From: Flagellimonas meridianipacifica
GTDB taxonomy: Bacteria > Bacteroidota > Bacteroidia > Flavobacteriales > Flavobacteriaceae
Length of the DNA: 64,000 bases
Reading direction: 5' to 3'
Assembly: GCF_003001695.1 (NCBI RefSeq)
Contig: NZ_PVYX01000002.1
Location: 186,001-250,000, forward strand
The position numbers were made by a program, and so were the translations under genes. Positions 18,812-27,233 of the stretch are shown here, in pieces (the first letter of the stretch is position 1; each line of letters opens with the position of its first letter). The notes beneath the pieces are model-generated. The model did no database searches. It worked only from the letters and a program-made list of their open reading frames with translations, and was not told where the DNA came from.

Positions 18812-19855
18812 ATGATTAATTCAGTATTAGGAATAGTTTTTCATGCGATTGGTGGTTTTGCCGCGGGCTCTTTCTACCTTCCTATTAAAAAGATTGAAAA
18901 GTGGTCTTGGGAAAGCGGTTGGCTGGTTAACGGTTTCTTTGCCTGGTTAATCGTTCCATGGCTGGTTTCCTTGCTTACCGTACCGGAAACCGTAACTATT
19001 TTATCCAAAACTGAATTTTCCACGCTCTTTTGGACCTATTTCTTTGGAGTACTTTGGGGAATAGGGGGGTTAACCTTCGGAATGACCATGCGCTATTTGG
19101 GAATGTCTCTGGGGATGGCACTGGCTTTGGGACTTACAGCAGCTTTTGGAACCTTAATACCTCCCATTTACGAAGGAAAATTCAATTCACTTTTACAAAC
19201 CACTTCAGGCCAAGTAGTGTTAATGGGAATTGGAATATGCCTTATCGGGATTGTTATTTGCGGAAGGGCCGGTATTCTTAAGGACAGAGAGCTTTCTGCT
19301 GAAGAAAAACAAAAGGGTGTCAAAGAATTCAACCTCAAAAAGGGAATTGTCGTGGCCATTTTTGCGGGTATTATGAGTGCGTGCTTTGCTTTCGGGATTG
19401 CAGCAGGAAGCCCAATTTCTGAATTGGCGGTTCAGAATAATGCTCCAGTCTTATGGCAAAATGGCCCTATTTTTATTGTTATCCTTGCAGGAGGGCTTAC
19501 TTCCAATTTGATTTGGTGTGGCTATTTGAATATTAAAAAGAAGAGCTATAAAGATTATAGTGACAAGACAACACCTCTAAAAATAAACTACCTTTTTGCT
19601 GCCATTGCCGGCAGCACCTGGTATTGTCAATTCATGTTTTACGGTATGGGAACCACGCAAATGAGTGAGCATGATTTTGCCAGTTGGACATTGCACATGG
19701 CCTTTATTATCATCTTTAGTACAATGTGGGGTTTAATCACGAAAGAGTGGAAGGGCGTAAGCAAAAAAGCAATTCTGGTATTGACCTTTGGCCTGGCCAT
19801 TTTGATTGCTTCCACAATCCTCATTGGAATTGGAAATCAACTTGCTCAAATATAA
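18812..19855 (+). CDS. rhaT: L-rhamnose/H+ symporter RhaT
   Basis: The 347-residue protein has about ten hydrophobic membrane segments of the drug/metabolite-transporter type and the RhaT hallmarks: GFAAGSFYLPIKKIEKWSWE near the N-terminus, a WGIGGLTFGMTMRYLG-type segment, and STWYCQFMFYGMGTTQ towards the C-terminus. RhaT proteins carry L-rhamnose across the inner membrane with protons. The neighbouring isomerase and two GH78 enzymes make rhamnose import the obvious job. The gap to the isomerase is 36 bp, so they are probably co-transcribed. The gene ends 10 bp from the convergent GH43. Confidence 0.92.
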   Translation: MINSVLGIVFHAIGGFAAGSFYLPIKKIEKWSWESGWLVNGFFAWLIVPWLVSLLTVPETVTILSKTEFSTLFWTYFFGVLWGIGGLTFGMTMRYLGMSLGMALALGLTAAFGTLIPPIYEGKFNSLLQTTSGQVVLMGIGICLIGIVICGRAGILKDRELSAEEKQKGVKEFNLKKGIVVAIFAGIMSACFAFGIAAGSPISELAVQNNAPVLWQNGPIFIVILAGGLTSNLIWCGYLNIKKKSYKDYSDKTTPLKINYLFAAIAGSTWYCQFMFYGMGTTQMSEHDFASWTLHMAFIIIFSTMWGLITKEWKGVSKKAILVLTFGLAILIASTILIGIGNQLAQI

Positions 19856-19875
19856 TAGCAAACTACTATTTTTTT
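19852..19875 (+). terminator. Weak hairpin plus T-run after rhaT
   Basis: A short AATAG...CTATT stem (19854-19858 / 19866-19870) runs into a TTTTTTT tract between the convergent rhaT and GH43 genes. The stem is AT-rich and only 5 bp, so termination is plausible but weak. It overlaps both stop-codon regions. Confidence 0.3.
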
Positions 19876-21314
19876 AATTCAACAAACCAAGAATCCGTCC
19901 ATTGCATGGATTTTATGGTTCCATCTGTGTTGAATTGCAAAGGGGCGCTCCAATACTGATAGTCATGCCCTTTAATATTGTCAGAAGCTGAACCCCATAA
20001 ATCTCCCATCCAAATGAATTTCTCACCTTCAGCAGTATCCAGTTTCATCACATAAGATTGTTGCGCAGGAATTATGGGTTTCTGAGGGATTTTAGGTCCG
20101 GTAATAAAAAAATGCCCTTCGGAGTTTTTAGGGACTTCTCCATGAAATAATTCGACCTCATTCACATACATGTTCATCTCACTTTCCGCAGGAATAATCT
20201 TAAAGCGATTGGAAAGCCTTGGTTTGAATTCAAGTTGAATTCTTTCCTTGAGCGCAGATTTTGATACATTTTGATTTTCAATATCGATTTTTTCCCATTG
20301 GTCATATGCCCAGACAAAGACATTGAATTCAGAGGTTTTAATTTCAGGATGTACTCTAGGATTGCTGACATCGCCACAGTTCTCGGGACGGTTTCCTGTA
20401 AAGATATGTAAGGTTACCTTGTCAATGTTTTGCTTTTTATCAAAATTGACTTCAATGGCATCAGCATTATCCTCGTTTTTGATTAAGGTTTCATAAAGGG
20501 TACCCCGAGTTAGCCCATCGTTTAACAAATTGGTATACCTTCCTGGATTACGATTTATGTTCGTGGTTAAGGTGTAGCCTTTTAGAGGATTTTTGGATAT
20601 ATAGACCCTCGCTCCGGAACCATAATTACAAAAACAGCAGGTATAGTCCGTGAGCAAATAATAATAGCCATCCTTTTTGAACATGGTCCCAGCTTCCATG
20701 TGCTTGGAGATAGTGCCGCCATTTTCGAAAGTAGATGACAAGTAGTCATCACTCAATTTTTCAACGGACACCTGGTGGTTCTTTATGGTGTTATAGCTTA
20801 TATATCCTGTTTCATCATCATCAACAAAAAGACCAAAATCTCCCAAACCAATTTCTGAATTGTGCATCTGCACATTTTCATTCACAATTTTAAAAGGGCC
20901 CTGGGGAGTATCACTGATGGCTACACCAAATTGTCCTTCCCAAAGCTTGGGATACCAATTATACCATAATAGATATTTCTTGGTGCTTCTATTGTAAATC
21001 ACATGGGGTCTGTAGTATACCCCTTCAGGCTGGTCCTCCAATAGTTTTCCTTCATATTTCCAGTTCATCAAATCTTTTGAACTGTAACATCTATAGTGGT
21101 TTTGTGGCGTAAATCCATTTGTGTTTTCATATGCTGTGCCATACCAATAAAAAGTATCACCAAATTGAATAACCCTTCCGTCATGGGCATCAACAATCTG
21201 ATTTTTTTCATCCAACCTGGGTAGAGCGTTGTCCACTGTAATTTTTTGCCCAATTAGAAACAAAGGATAGAAACATAGAAATGCTAAAAAGACATTTCTT
21301 GATAAAGCTTTCAT
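19866..21314 (-). CDS. GH43-family glycosidase with C-terminal accessory domain
   Basis: The 482-residue protein has a cleavable signal peptide (YPLFLIGQ, residue about 23). A five-bladed beta-propeller follows: DAHDGRVIQFGDTFYWYGT (about 42-60), a YRPHVIYN blade, GDFGLFVDDD (about 158-167), and HMEAGTMFKKDGYYYLL, whose Glu207 is the likely general acid. About 250 residues of propeller are followed by a beta-rich domain that resembles a carbohydrate-binding module. The motifs recall the exo-1,3-beta-galactanase-like GH43 subfamily (GH43_24 or 34) rather than arabinofuranosidases, but this is by eye. The gene stands alone on the minus strand between rhaT and the next sulfatase. A 153-bp divergent region upstream should hold both promoters. 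Confidence 0.8.
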   Translation of the reverse strand: MKALSRNVFLAFLCFYPLFLIGQKITVDNALPRLDEKNQIVDAHDGRVIQFGDTFYWYGTAYENTNGFTPQNHYRCYSSKDLMNWKYEGKLLEDQPEGVYYRPHVIYNRSTKKYLLWYNWYPKLWEGQFGVAISDTPQGPFKIVNENVQMHNSEIGLGDFGLFVDDDETGYISYNTIKNHQVSVEKLSDDYLSSTFENGGTISKHMEAGTMFKKDGYYYLLTDYTCCFCNYGSGARVYISKNPLKGYTLTTNINRNPGRYTNLLNDGLTRGTLYETLIKNEDNADAIEVNFDKKQNIDKVTLHIFTGNRPENCGDVSNPRVHPEIKTSEFNVFVWAYDQWEKIDIENQNVSKSALKERIQLEFKPRLSNRFKIIPAESEMNMYVNEVELFHGEVPKNSEGHFFITGPKIPQKPIIPAQQSYVMKLDTAEGEKFIWMGDLWGSASDNIKGHDYQYWSAPLQFNTDGTIKSMQWTDSWFVELKK

Positions 21315-21467
21315 AGCGCAAGAGTTTAGAGCTTAAAAATCTGGTTTTATTCTTTTATAAGTATCCTGTGGCATACTGTGTATCATTATGCAGGAGAGTA
21401 CATGATGCAACTTCATATGCGCTTCACTACATTTAACTACTGAAGATTCAATCCAATCCATATCCAA

Positions 21468-22892
21468 ATGCTAGTCCGTTCTGGTTCGAATTATTTAAAA
21501 GCAGTAATAGTTTTATGTTTTCTAATCTCTTGTGGTGAAAGAAGAATGCCCGAGAATCCAAATATTATTATGATTGTCGCTGATGATTTGGGTTGGTATG
21601 ACCTCGGTTGTTATGGTAATGATTTTATAGAGACTCCTAATCTAGACAGGTTGGCATTCGAAGGTATTCTATTTACGGACGCTTATGCAGCGGCCCCACT
21701 TTGTAGTCCTTCTAGGGCCAGTCTAATTACAGGATTGCATCCAGTCACTGTTAATATTACAGAACATATCCATGGTAATCATCCTCCTGGACCCAGTCAA
21801 AAACTAAAAACACCTCCCATTGCCCAACAGTTGGATACTACTTTTATCACCATAGCCGAAGCTTTAAAGGAGAAGAATTATAGTACCGCTTTCATTGGTA
21901 AATGGCATTTGGGTGGTGGAGCGTTTAAGCCGGAGAAGCAGGGGTTCGATTTGAATATAGCAGGTGCTTGGAACGGACTGCCCCAAAGTTTCTTTTATCC
22001 GTTCTTTTCACCTGGAGAAAAGCCTGAAATTCAAGATACGTCTACGGAAGGGGATTACCTCACTGATGTGTTAACTGATAAAGCACTTGATTACATCACT
22101 GAAAAAAAGGATGGTCTCTTTTTCATGAGTTTGAATTATTATTCGCCGCATGTTCCTATTGAAGCTAAGGACAGTTTGGTGGAAAAGTACCGAAAAAAGC
22201 GTGAAGGTGATTATGGAACTGAACTCCCAAACATACACTATGCTGCTATGGTCGAGAGCATCGATATAAATGTGGGAAGGGTTTTGAGCAAATTGAAAGA
22301 ATTGGACATTGATGAAAATACTATTGTCGTTTTTACTTCAGATAATGGAGGATTGTCGGTGGAAGAGGTACCTGCTTTTGCCAAACATACACCCCCTACG
22401 GATAATGGTCCACTTCGTGAGGGAAAGGGATATGTCTATGAAGGGGGGATTCGTGAACCTTTACTCGTTCGCTGGCCAGCTTTCATTGATGGTGAAAGGG
22501 AAGAAACAACTCCTGTAGTGGCCCAAGATTTGTTCAACACCTTTATGGCAATTTGCCGTTTGGAGAATACTACTTCAGATGGGATAAGTCTGGTTCCTTT
22601 GTTTAAGGGCGATACGTTGCAAAACCGTGGTTTACTTTGGCATTTACCCCATTACAGTCCGCAACATGGAAAACCTTCTACTGCCTACAGAGAGGGTGAT
22701 TGGAAATTAATTCACCACTACGAGGATAATAGTTATGAACTATTCAATTTGAGGGAGGATACTTCGGAATCAATCAACTTAGGGGAAAACCAGCCGAAAA
22801 AATTGAAGGAACTAAAGGCAAATATGAAACAAATGCTACACGAACTTGGAGCAAAGTTCCCTGAACCAAATCCAGATTATGTGGAAGAATAA
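21468..22892 (+). CDS. S1-family sulfatase lipoprotein (motif CSPSR), paralogue of the 15809 sulfatase
   Basis: The 474-residue sulfatase has a lipoprotein signal ending at Cys22 (LISC). Metal ligands are in VADDLGWYD, the nucleophile is Cys79 in LCSPSRASLITG (canonical C-x-P-x-R), and KWHLGGG and TSDNGG follow. The sequence parallels 15809-17248 over its full length, including HIHGN, GAWNGLPxSFFYPFF, NIHYAAMVESID and AYREGDWK. The two are products of one duplication with the active-site third residue differing (Pro versus Ala). Its last 14 bp overlap the GH16 start. It begins the plus-strand operon sulfatase-GH16-epimerase-GH39. Confidence 0.94.
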   Translation: MLVRSGSNYLKAVIVLCFLISCGERRMPENPNIIMIVADDLGWYDLGCYGNDFIETPNLDRLAFEGILFTDAYAAAPLCSPSRASLITGLHPVTVNITEHIHGNHPPGPSQKLKTPPIAQQLDTTFITIAEALKEKNYSTAFIGKWHLGGGAFKPEKQGFDLNIAGAWNGLPQSFFYPFFSPGEKPEIQDTSTEGDYLTDVLTDKALDYITEKKDGLFFMSLNYYSPHVPIEAKDSLVEKYRKKREGDYGTELPNIHYAAMVESIDINVGRVLSKLKELDIDENTIVVFTSDNGGLSVEEVPAFAKHTPPTDNGPLREGKGYVYEGGIREPLLVRWPAFIDGEREETTPVVAQDLFNTFMAICRLENTTSDGISLVPLFKGDTLQNRGLLWHLPHYSPQHGKPSTAYREGDWKLIHHYEDNSYELFNLREDTSESINLGENQPKKLKELKANMKQMLHELGAKFPEPNPDYVEE

Positions 22893-23700
22893 CACCGAAA
22901 CCTCCAGAATAATAGTTTTGCTGGCGCTTTGCTCTTATGGATTACATTGTAGCAGTCAAAGTATTCCCGACACCATTTCCAAGAGAGACAGTGTATCTAC
23001 TTCTTGGAACCTTATTTGGTCAGACGAATTTAACGGTAGTGTCTTGGACACTACAAACTGGAATATCCGTGAGGCAAAACCCGGTTGGGTAAACAATGAA
23101 TTACAAACCTATGTAAAGGAAGGAACCATAGCCGTTAAGGATGGAAGCTTAGTGATAACCGCAAAAAAGTCAGGAGAGGAGTACCTCTCTGGGCGAATAA
23201 ATTCCTATGGAAAGCAATGGTTCCAATATGGGAAAATAGAGTTCCGTGCTAAATTGCCCAAGGGAAACGGTTTATGGCCTGCATTATGGATGTTGGGAAA
23301 CAATATTGAAAAGGTGGGCTGGCCAAGATGTGGAGAACTGGATATCATGGAGCACGTGGGGAAGACACAGAATACCGTATATGCGACCGTTCATAACAAA
23401 ATGGCTCATGGAGCCCATGAATATCACGGCAGCTTGGAAGTGGCAAGTGCTTCAGATGCCTTTCACCGCTATACCATGTATTGGGATGCGGAAAAGATTG
23501 ATTTTTATGTGGATGATACGCTTTCTTTTAGCTATCAACCATTGGAAAAGACAGAAGAAAATTGGCCTTACGACCAACCTTTTTATTTGATAATCAACCT
23601 TGCGGTTGGGGGTAATTGGCCAGGTTTTGATATTGAGGATGAGCTCTTACCACAAACTCTGGAAGTCGATTATGTAAGGGTTTATCAATCTAATCATTGA
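22879..23700 (+). CDS. GH16-family endo-glycanase (laminarinase-like subfamily)
   Basis: The 273-residue protein is read from ATG 22879, which overlaps the sulfatase stop by 14 bp. An upstream TTG at 22846 adds no useful signal. The N-terminus (IIVLLALCSYGLHC) looks like a lipoprotein signal. The GH16 jelly roll covers residues about 38-272, with WSDEFNG, YGKIEFRAKLPKGNGLWPALWML, the catalytic GELDIMEHVG (nucleophile Glu153, Asp155, acid/base Glu158) and INLAVGGNWPG. The E-x-D-x-x-E spacing is that of the laminarinase-type GH16_3 group. Endo-1,3-beta-glucanase or a related beta-1,3-galactan hydrolase activity is possible. Agarase or porphyranase signatures were not seen. Being alone among exo-enzymes, it may supply the endo-cutting step. 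Confidence 0.9.
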   Translation: MWKNNTETSRIIVLLALCSYGLHCSSQSIPDTISKRDSVSTSWNLIWSDEFNGSVLDTTNWNIREAKPGWVNNELQTYVKEGTIAVKDGSLVITAKKSGEEYLSGRINSYGKQWFQYGKIEFRAKLPKGNGLWPALWMLGNNIEKVGWPRCGELDIMEHVGKTQNTVYATVHNKMAHGAHEYHGSLEVASASDAFHRYTMYWDAEKIDFYVDDTLSFSYQPLEKTEENWPYDQPFYLIINLAVGGNWPGFDIEDELLPQTLEVDYVRVYQSNH

Positions 23701-23723
23701 ACTTATAGTCTTATCGCGGAATA

Positions 23724-24749
23724 ATGAATGCCAATGTTGCCAAGGAAAATAGACCGATGATTATGGAGGTAATCGAATTGACAAATTCCAAAGGAATGAA
23801 AATGGAAGTATGCAGCTATGGTGCCACCTTAATATCGTTAAAAGTACCGGATTGTAATAATCATTTGGTCAATGTAGTAGTGGGACTGGATAGTGCAGAG
23901 GATTATGCATCTCCCAAATATCAAGAATACAATTTATATCTGGGATGTACGGTAGGCAGATATGCAGGTCGTATATCCAAAGGATACTTTGAGTTGGAAG
24001 GTAAGAAGTACAATTTGGACCATGAAAATGGAGCGCATCTACATGGTGGCAGGGCAGGATTCGATAAAAAACTTTGGGAGGTGATTTCTACTAAAAACAG
24101 TCGTAGCAACAGTGTGAAATTCAGTTTATTGAGCAAGCATATGGAAGGTGGTTATCCCGGGAACGTGAAAATTACGGTGGAATACGAACTTTTGGAATCA
24201 AACGCGCTGCGAATTGTACATACTGCTATAACTGACCGGACCACAGTACTCAATTTAACAAATCATACTTATTATAATCTTAATGGGGAAGGCAGTGTTT
24301 CTGAACACTACCTACAGATTAATAGTAACAAAATACTAGAGTTGGACGAAAGAAAGGTTCCTACTGGGAAAATATTGAATTGTTCGCAAACATATTATGA
24401 TTTTGTGGAAAAGGGAAAAATCAAAAAGATACCTTCGTCGGGACTTGATGACGTTTATGTGCTGAATCATAAACCCTTTTCGGCTGGACTGTATTCTGAG
24501 AAGAGTGGAATATGCATGAAGGTATTTTCAAAACAACCGGCTGTTGTTGTTTATACGCCCATTGAATTCCCGAATATGGAATTTAAAAATGATGCAACTT
24601 ATAGTGTATTCCCTGCCATTTGTTTTGAGACACAAAATTTCCCAGATGCCCCGAACCACCCTCATTTTCCAAATTGTGTTTTAAGGCCAGGGGAAATCTA
24701 CACGAATGAGGTGGTAATGGATTTCAAAACACTTATTAATCATTACTGA
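23724..24749 (+). CDS. galM: Aldose 1-epimerase (mutarotase)
   Basis: A cytoplasmic protein of 341 residues with no signal peptide. It has the GalM beta-sandwich motifs: His107 in AHLHGGRAGFDK, the catalytic His181 in LTNHTYYNLNG, and the catalytic Glu302 in CFETQNFPDAPNHP. Spacing matches the E. coli enzyme (His104, His176, Glu309). It interconverts alpha and beta anomers of aldoses released by the glycosidases, which helps feed kinases and isomerases. It lies 23 bp after GH16 and 27 bp before the GH39 gene, within one operon. Galactose is the classical substrate and would fit the GH2 enzyme, but other hexoses are accepted by this family. Confidence 0.9.
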   Translation: MNANVAKENRPMIMEVIELTNSKGMKMEVCSYGATLISLKVPDCNNHLVNVVVGLDSAEDYASPKYQEYNLYLGCTVGRYAGRISKGYFELEGKKYNLDHENGAHLHGGRAGFDKKLWEVISTKNSRSNSVKFSLLSKHMEGGYPGNVKITVEYELLESNALRIVHTAITDRTTVLNLTNHTYYNLNGEGSVSEHYLQINSNKILELDERKVPTGKILNCSQTYYDFVEKGKIKKIPSSGLDDVYVLNHKPFSAGLYSEKSGICMKVFSKQPAVVVYTPIEFPNMEFKNDATYSVFPAICFETQNFPDAPNHPHFPNCVLRPGEIYTNEVVMDFKTLINHY

Positions 24750-24776
24750 TTCGGTATTAAACACAAACGATTAAAA

Positions 24777-26423
24777 ATGCTTAGAAATCGAAATTACCTT
24801 TTTTGGTCACTTGTAATGTTCCTTTTTGTACTCATCCTAGGCTTAACCACTTGCAAGCAGGTAAATGAACAAGATTTAGAGCTATTGGTCGACTTCAATA
24901 AGCCCTCCAAAGAAGTAAAGGTTTTTTGGAATTCAACAGGTTTCTCTCCAGCAGAAATTGTAGAAAATCCACGTATGCGTGCGGTCCTGAAGGATTTTGG
25001 GAATCTTCCGCGTAAAGGGATCACATATATCAGGCCCCATTATTTACTGAATCTCGTTTCCGTGACCCATGTGGATTCTGAGATTCCACAATATAATTGG
25101 TCCAAGCTGGATGCGGTTCTAGATGAAATCGTAGCCAATGATTTAAAGTTGATATTTGAATTGATGGGTTCTCCTTACTATACCAACGAACAAGAAGAGG
25201 ATTCTGAGATATCCTTTGTTTTTGACAATTTGGAGGATATGAATCAAATCTTTCTATGGAAACGATTTGTTCATGATTTGGGTGTTCATCTGGAATCGAG
25301 ATATGGCAAGGAGATAGTACGTTCCTGGTATTTTGAAACCACTAATGAACCTGACTTGAAATTCTTCTGGAAGTATGACATCCCCACATTCCTTAACTAT
25401 TATGATGCTTCCTCGGAGGGGTTGAAAGCAGCGGATAGCCTATTGAGGTTTGGAGGACCGGGAACAGCAAATGATACGGTACCTGTTTTTAAGGCTTTGC
25501 TAAAGCATTGTGATACAGGGACTAATTTATTTACTGGGGAAAAAGGAGTTCGGATTGATTTTATTTCAGTGCACATTAAAGATGATCCTTTTGATATGTT
25601 AGAAAGGGAGTTGGTCACCATGGATTATATCAAGAAACGCCATCCAAAGTATGCTGACATTCCTTTTGTAAATGATGAGACTGACCCTTTAGCTGGGTGG
25701 TCGCGGGATTTTTGGTGGCGTCGTGGTGCTTGGTATGCGGCCTTTGTTTGTCAAAATATAGATATTCATCAAAAAATACTCATTGATTCTGCAAAGGTCA
25801 ACTATCAAATTCATAGCAATGACTATGCCTTCTTGGGAGGATGGCACGCTCGAACATCACATATGCTGTTTGAACATGAAAGTGATAGTTCACAATTTAA
25901 GTTGGTACCCAAACCTGTGTTTTCAGTTATGGAATTGGTTGGCTTACTCGGCAACCGTTACGTTGACGTGCAAATTCCAGAGCAGTATCAGAAACACTTT
26001 GGAGTTTTCGCTACACAACATAAAAATGGTTCTGTGATGATCATGATATATAATAAGACCTCTTTTGACCCCAACACCCATGATGCTAGAACCGATATGC
26101 CGGAAATCACCAAAGAACAAGAAGCACTTATGGATTCCGAGATGTTGGATTTGGCGCTAAGAATCAAAGGGCTATCTTTTGAGGAACTTTCAGTCATAAC
26201 CTACAAGATTGATTCAAAAAGCACCAATCCTTATGGAACCTGGGTTGATTTGGGCAAACCGCCATATCCCAATGCACAACAATACGAAAAACTGTTAGCT
26301 TCAAGTAAACCCTTAGGATTACCCAATCAATCTTTTAAAAATGGGCAAGCGGAAGGTGAGTTTGTTTTTGAGCTGAAAGTGGAATCTCCTTCGGTGCAAT
26401 TTATTCTACTTGATCCAAAGTAA
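24777..26423 (+). CDS. GH39 family, alpha-L-iduronidase-like lipoprotein
   Basis: The 548-residue protein has a lipobox ending at Cys26 (GLTTC). A GH39 TIM barrel follows (residues about 45-390): the acid/base is Glu191 in FETTNEPD and the nucleophile Glu301 in NDETDPLAGW. The latter and the following WRRGAWYAAFV closely resemble human alpha-L-iduronidase (NDEADPLVGW, nucleophile Glu299, acid/base Glu182) rather than bacterial beta-xylosidases. The C-terminal region (about 400-548) is a beta domain also seen in iduronidases. Activity on uronic acid or rhamnosyl-linked residues of an algal sulfated glycan is inferred. Flavobacterial ulvan loci contain GH39 enzymes, and ulvan carries iduronic acid. 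It ends the operon. Confidence 0.85.
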   Translation: MLRNRNYLFWSLVMFLFVLILGLTTCKQVNEQDLELLVDFNKPSKEVKVFWNSTGFSPAEIVENPRMRAVLKDFGNLPRKGITYIRPHYLLNLVSVTHVDSEIPQYNWSKLDAVLDEIVANDLKLIFELMGSPYYTNEQEEDSEISFVFDNLEDMNQIFLWKRFVHDLGVHLESRYGKEIVRSWYFETTNEPDLKFFWKYDIPTFLNYYDASSEGLKAADSLLRFGGPGTANDTVPVFKALLKHCDTGTNLFTGEKGVRIDFISVHIKDDPFDMLERELVTMDYIKKRHPKYADIPFVNDETDPLAGWSRDFWWRRGAWYAAFVCQNIDIHQKILIDSAKVNYQIHSNDYAFLGGWHARTSHMLFEHESDSSQFKLVPKPVFSVMELVGLLGNRYVDVQIPEQYQKHFGVFATQHKNGSVMIMIYNKTSFDPNTHDARTDMPEITKEQEALMDSEMLDLALRIKGLSFEELSVITYKIDSKSTNPYGTWVDLGKPPYPNAQQYEKLLASSKPLGLPNQSFKNGQAEGEFVFELKVESPSVQFILLDPK

Positions 26424-26737
26424 TTGAGCGTTTAAGGCTTTCAAAGAAGAAAAAATGTCTTAATTCACTTAAAAGATAGCTGATTCAGTATCTGAAAATA
26501 TAGTTTTACCCCATCAAGTCAATATTTATAATTCATAAACATTAATTCCAAGAACTATCCTGTGAAACTGCTGTTTTACGGAACAGATTTGTTGGAACTA
26601 TTCTTTTATTTATTCTGTCCCAATCTCGGTCTTTTTTAATGGTTTCGTTAATTGAAGTTCTATGGGAGACTCCAATAAGAAATCTAAAACACTGTTATTC
26701 AAAGGATTGAATTTTATTTCCGAAGCCGGTCATCTCG
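26424..26737. other. Gene-poor gap between GH39 and the sulfatase remnant
   Basis: This AT-rich stretch of 314 bp has no convincing open reading frame, promoter or hairpin. On the minus strand a stop-interrupted continuation of the neighbouring sulfatase remnant may run into it, but no sulfatase motif is recognisable beyond about 26738. Confidence 0.6.
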
Positions 26738-27233
26738 ACTAAAGAAACTCTCTAATAGTAGTCAAAACCTAGTTCCAAAGGGCCAGGTTTTAAAGGTTTG
26801 TTCCAATCTATAGGTCGTTAGTTACCAAATCCCAAATCCCATTTGCCGATTACCGCTGTTTTGTAGTCTGCTTCTTTCTTAAGACTGCCCAGGGTCATAC
26901 GATTGATATCTACCTGCAACGGGGTCTTCAAAAAAATTGGGCTCCAAAAATTCTGTTTAGCTGGATATTGTCCGGTCAACAAGGCGTAGCTTGATGGGAA
27001 CAAACAGCGGATGCAGCATGAAAATCAGTAAATCGTCTACCTTCTGAAGCCAGAAGGTCCATTGCCGAGGTCCTTACCTTTGTCGCACCTTGGATGCCAA
27101 TGTCTCCATAGCCTAAATCATCTGCATTAATAATGATAACATTGGGCTTGTTGGTTTGTGCTACAATAAATGTGTATGCGAACAAACATGAGATGAGGCA
27201 CAACAGGATGCCAAAGCTACTTTTTGAATGCAT
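26738..27233 (-). pseudogene. Decayed S1 sulfatase
   Basis: The minus strand encodes a normal sulfatase start: a signal peptide (LISCLFAYTFIVAQ) then NKPNVIIINADDLGYGDIG. Just after the active-site Cys (SAVCS) the frame breaks. Restoring one C in the run of Cs near 27002 gives C-S-P-S-S followed by YALLTGQYP, so the essential Arg of CxPxR has also become Ser. The continuing frame has KWDLGFGN where intact sulfatases have KWHLG, then a stop at 26818. Recognisable sulfatase sequence (RPIDWNKPLKPGPLELGFDYY) goes on past it to another stop near 26738. The last two thirds of the gene are missing. Several independent lesions show a dead gene rather than a read error. Its ATG overlaps the upstream sulfatase stop as TAATG, so it was once part of that operon. 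Confidence 0.88.

Noticed and set aside
22879..23700. Agarase or porphyranase assignment for the GH16 enzyme
   Set aside because: The motif context (NGLWPALWML, GELDIMEHVG) is laminarinase-like, and no GH117, GH86 or other agar/porphyran enzymes are nearby.
26976..27233. Treating the sulfatase frameshift as a sequencing error
   Set aside because: The motif Arg is lost as well, further stops follow, and most of the C-terminal part is absent, so one miscalled base cannot explain it.
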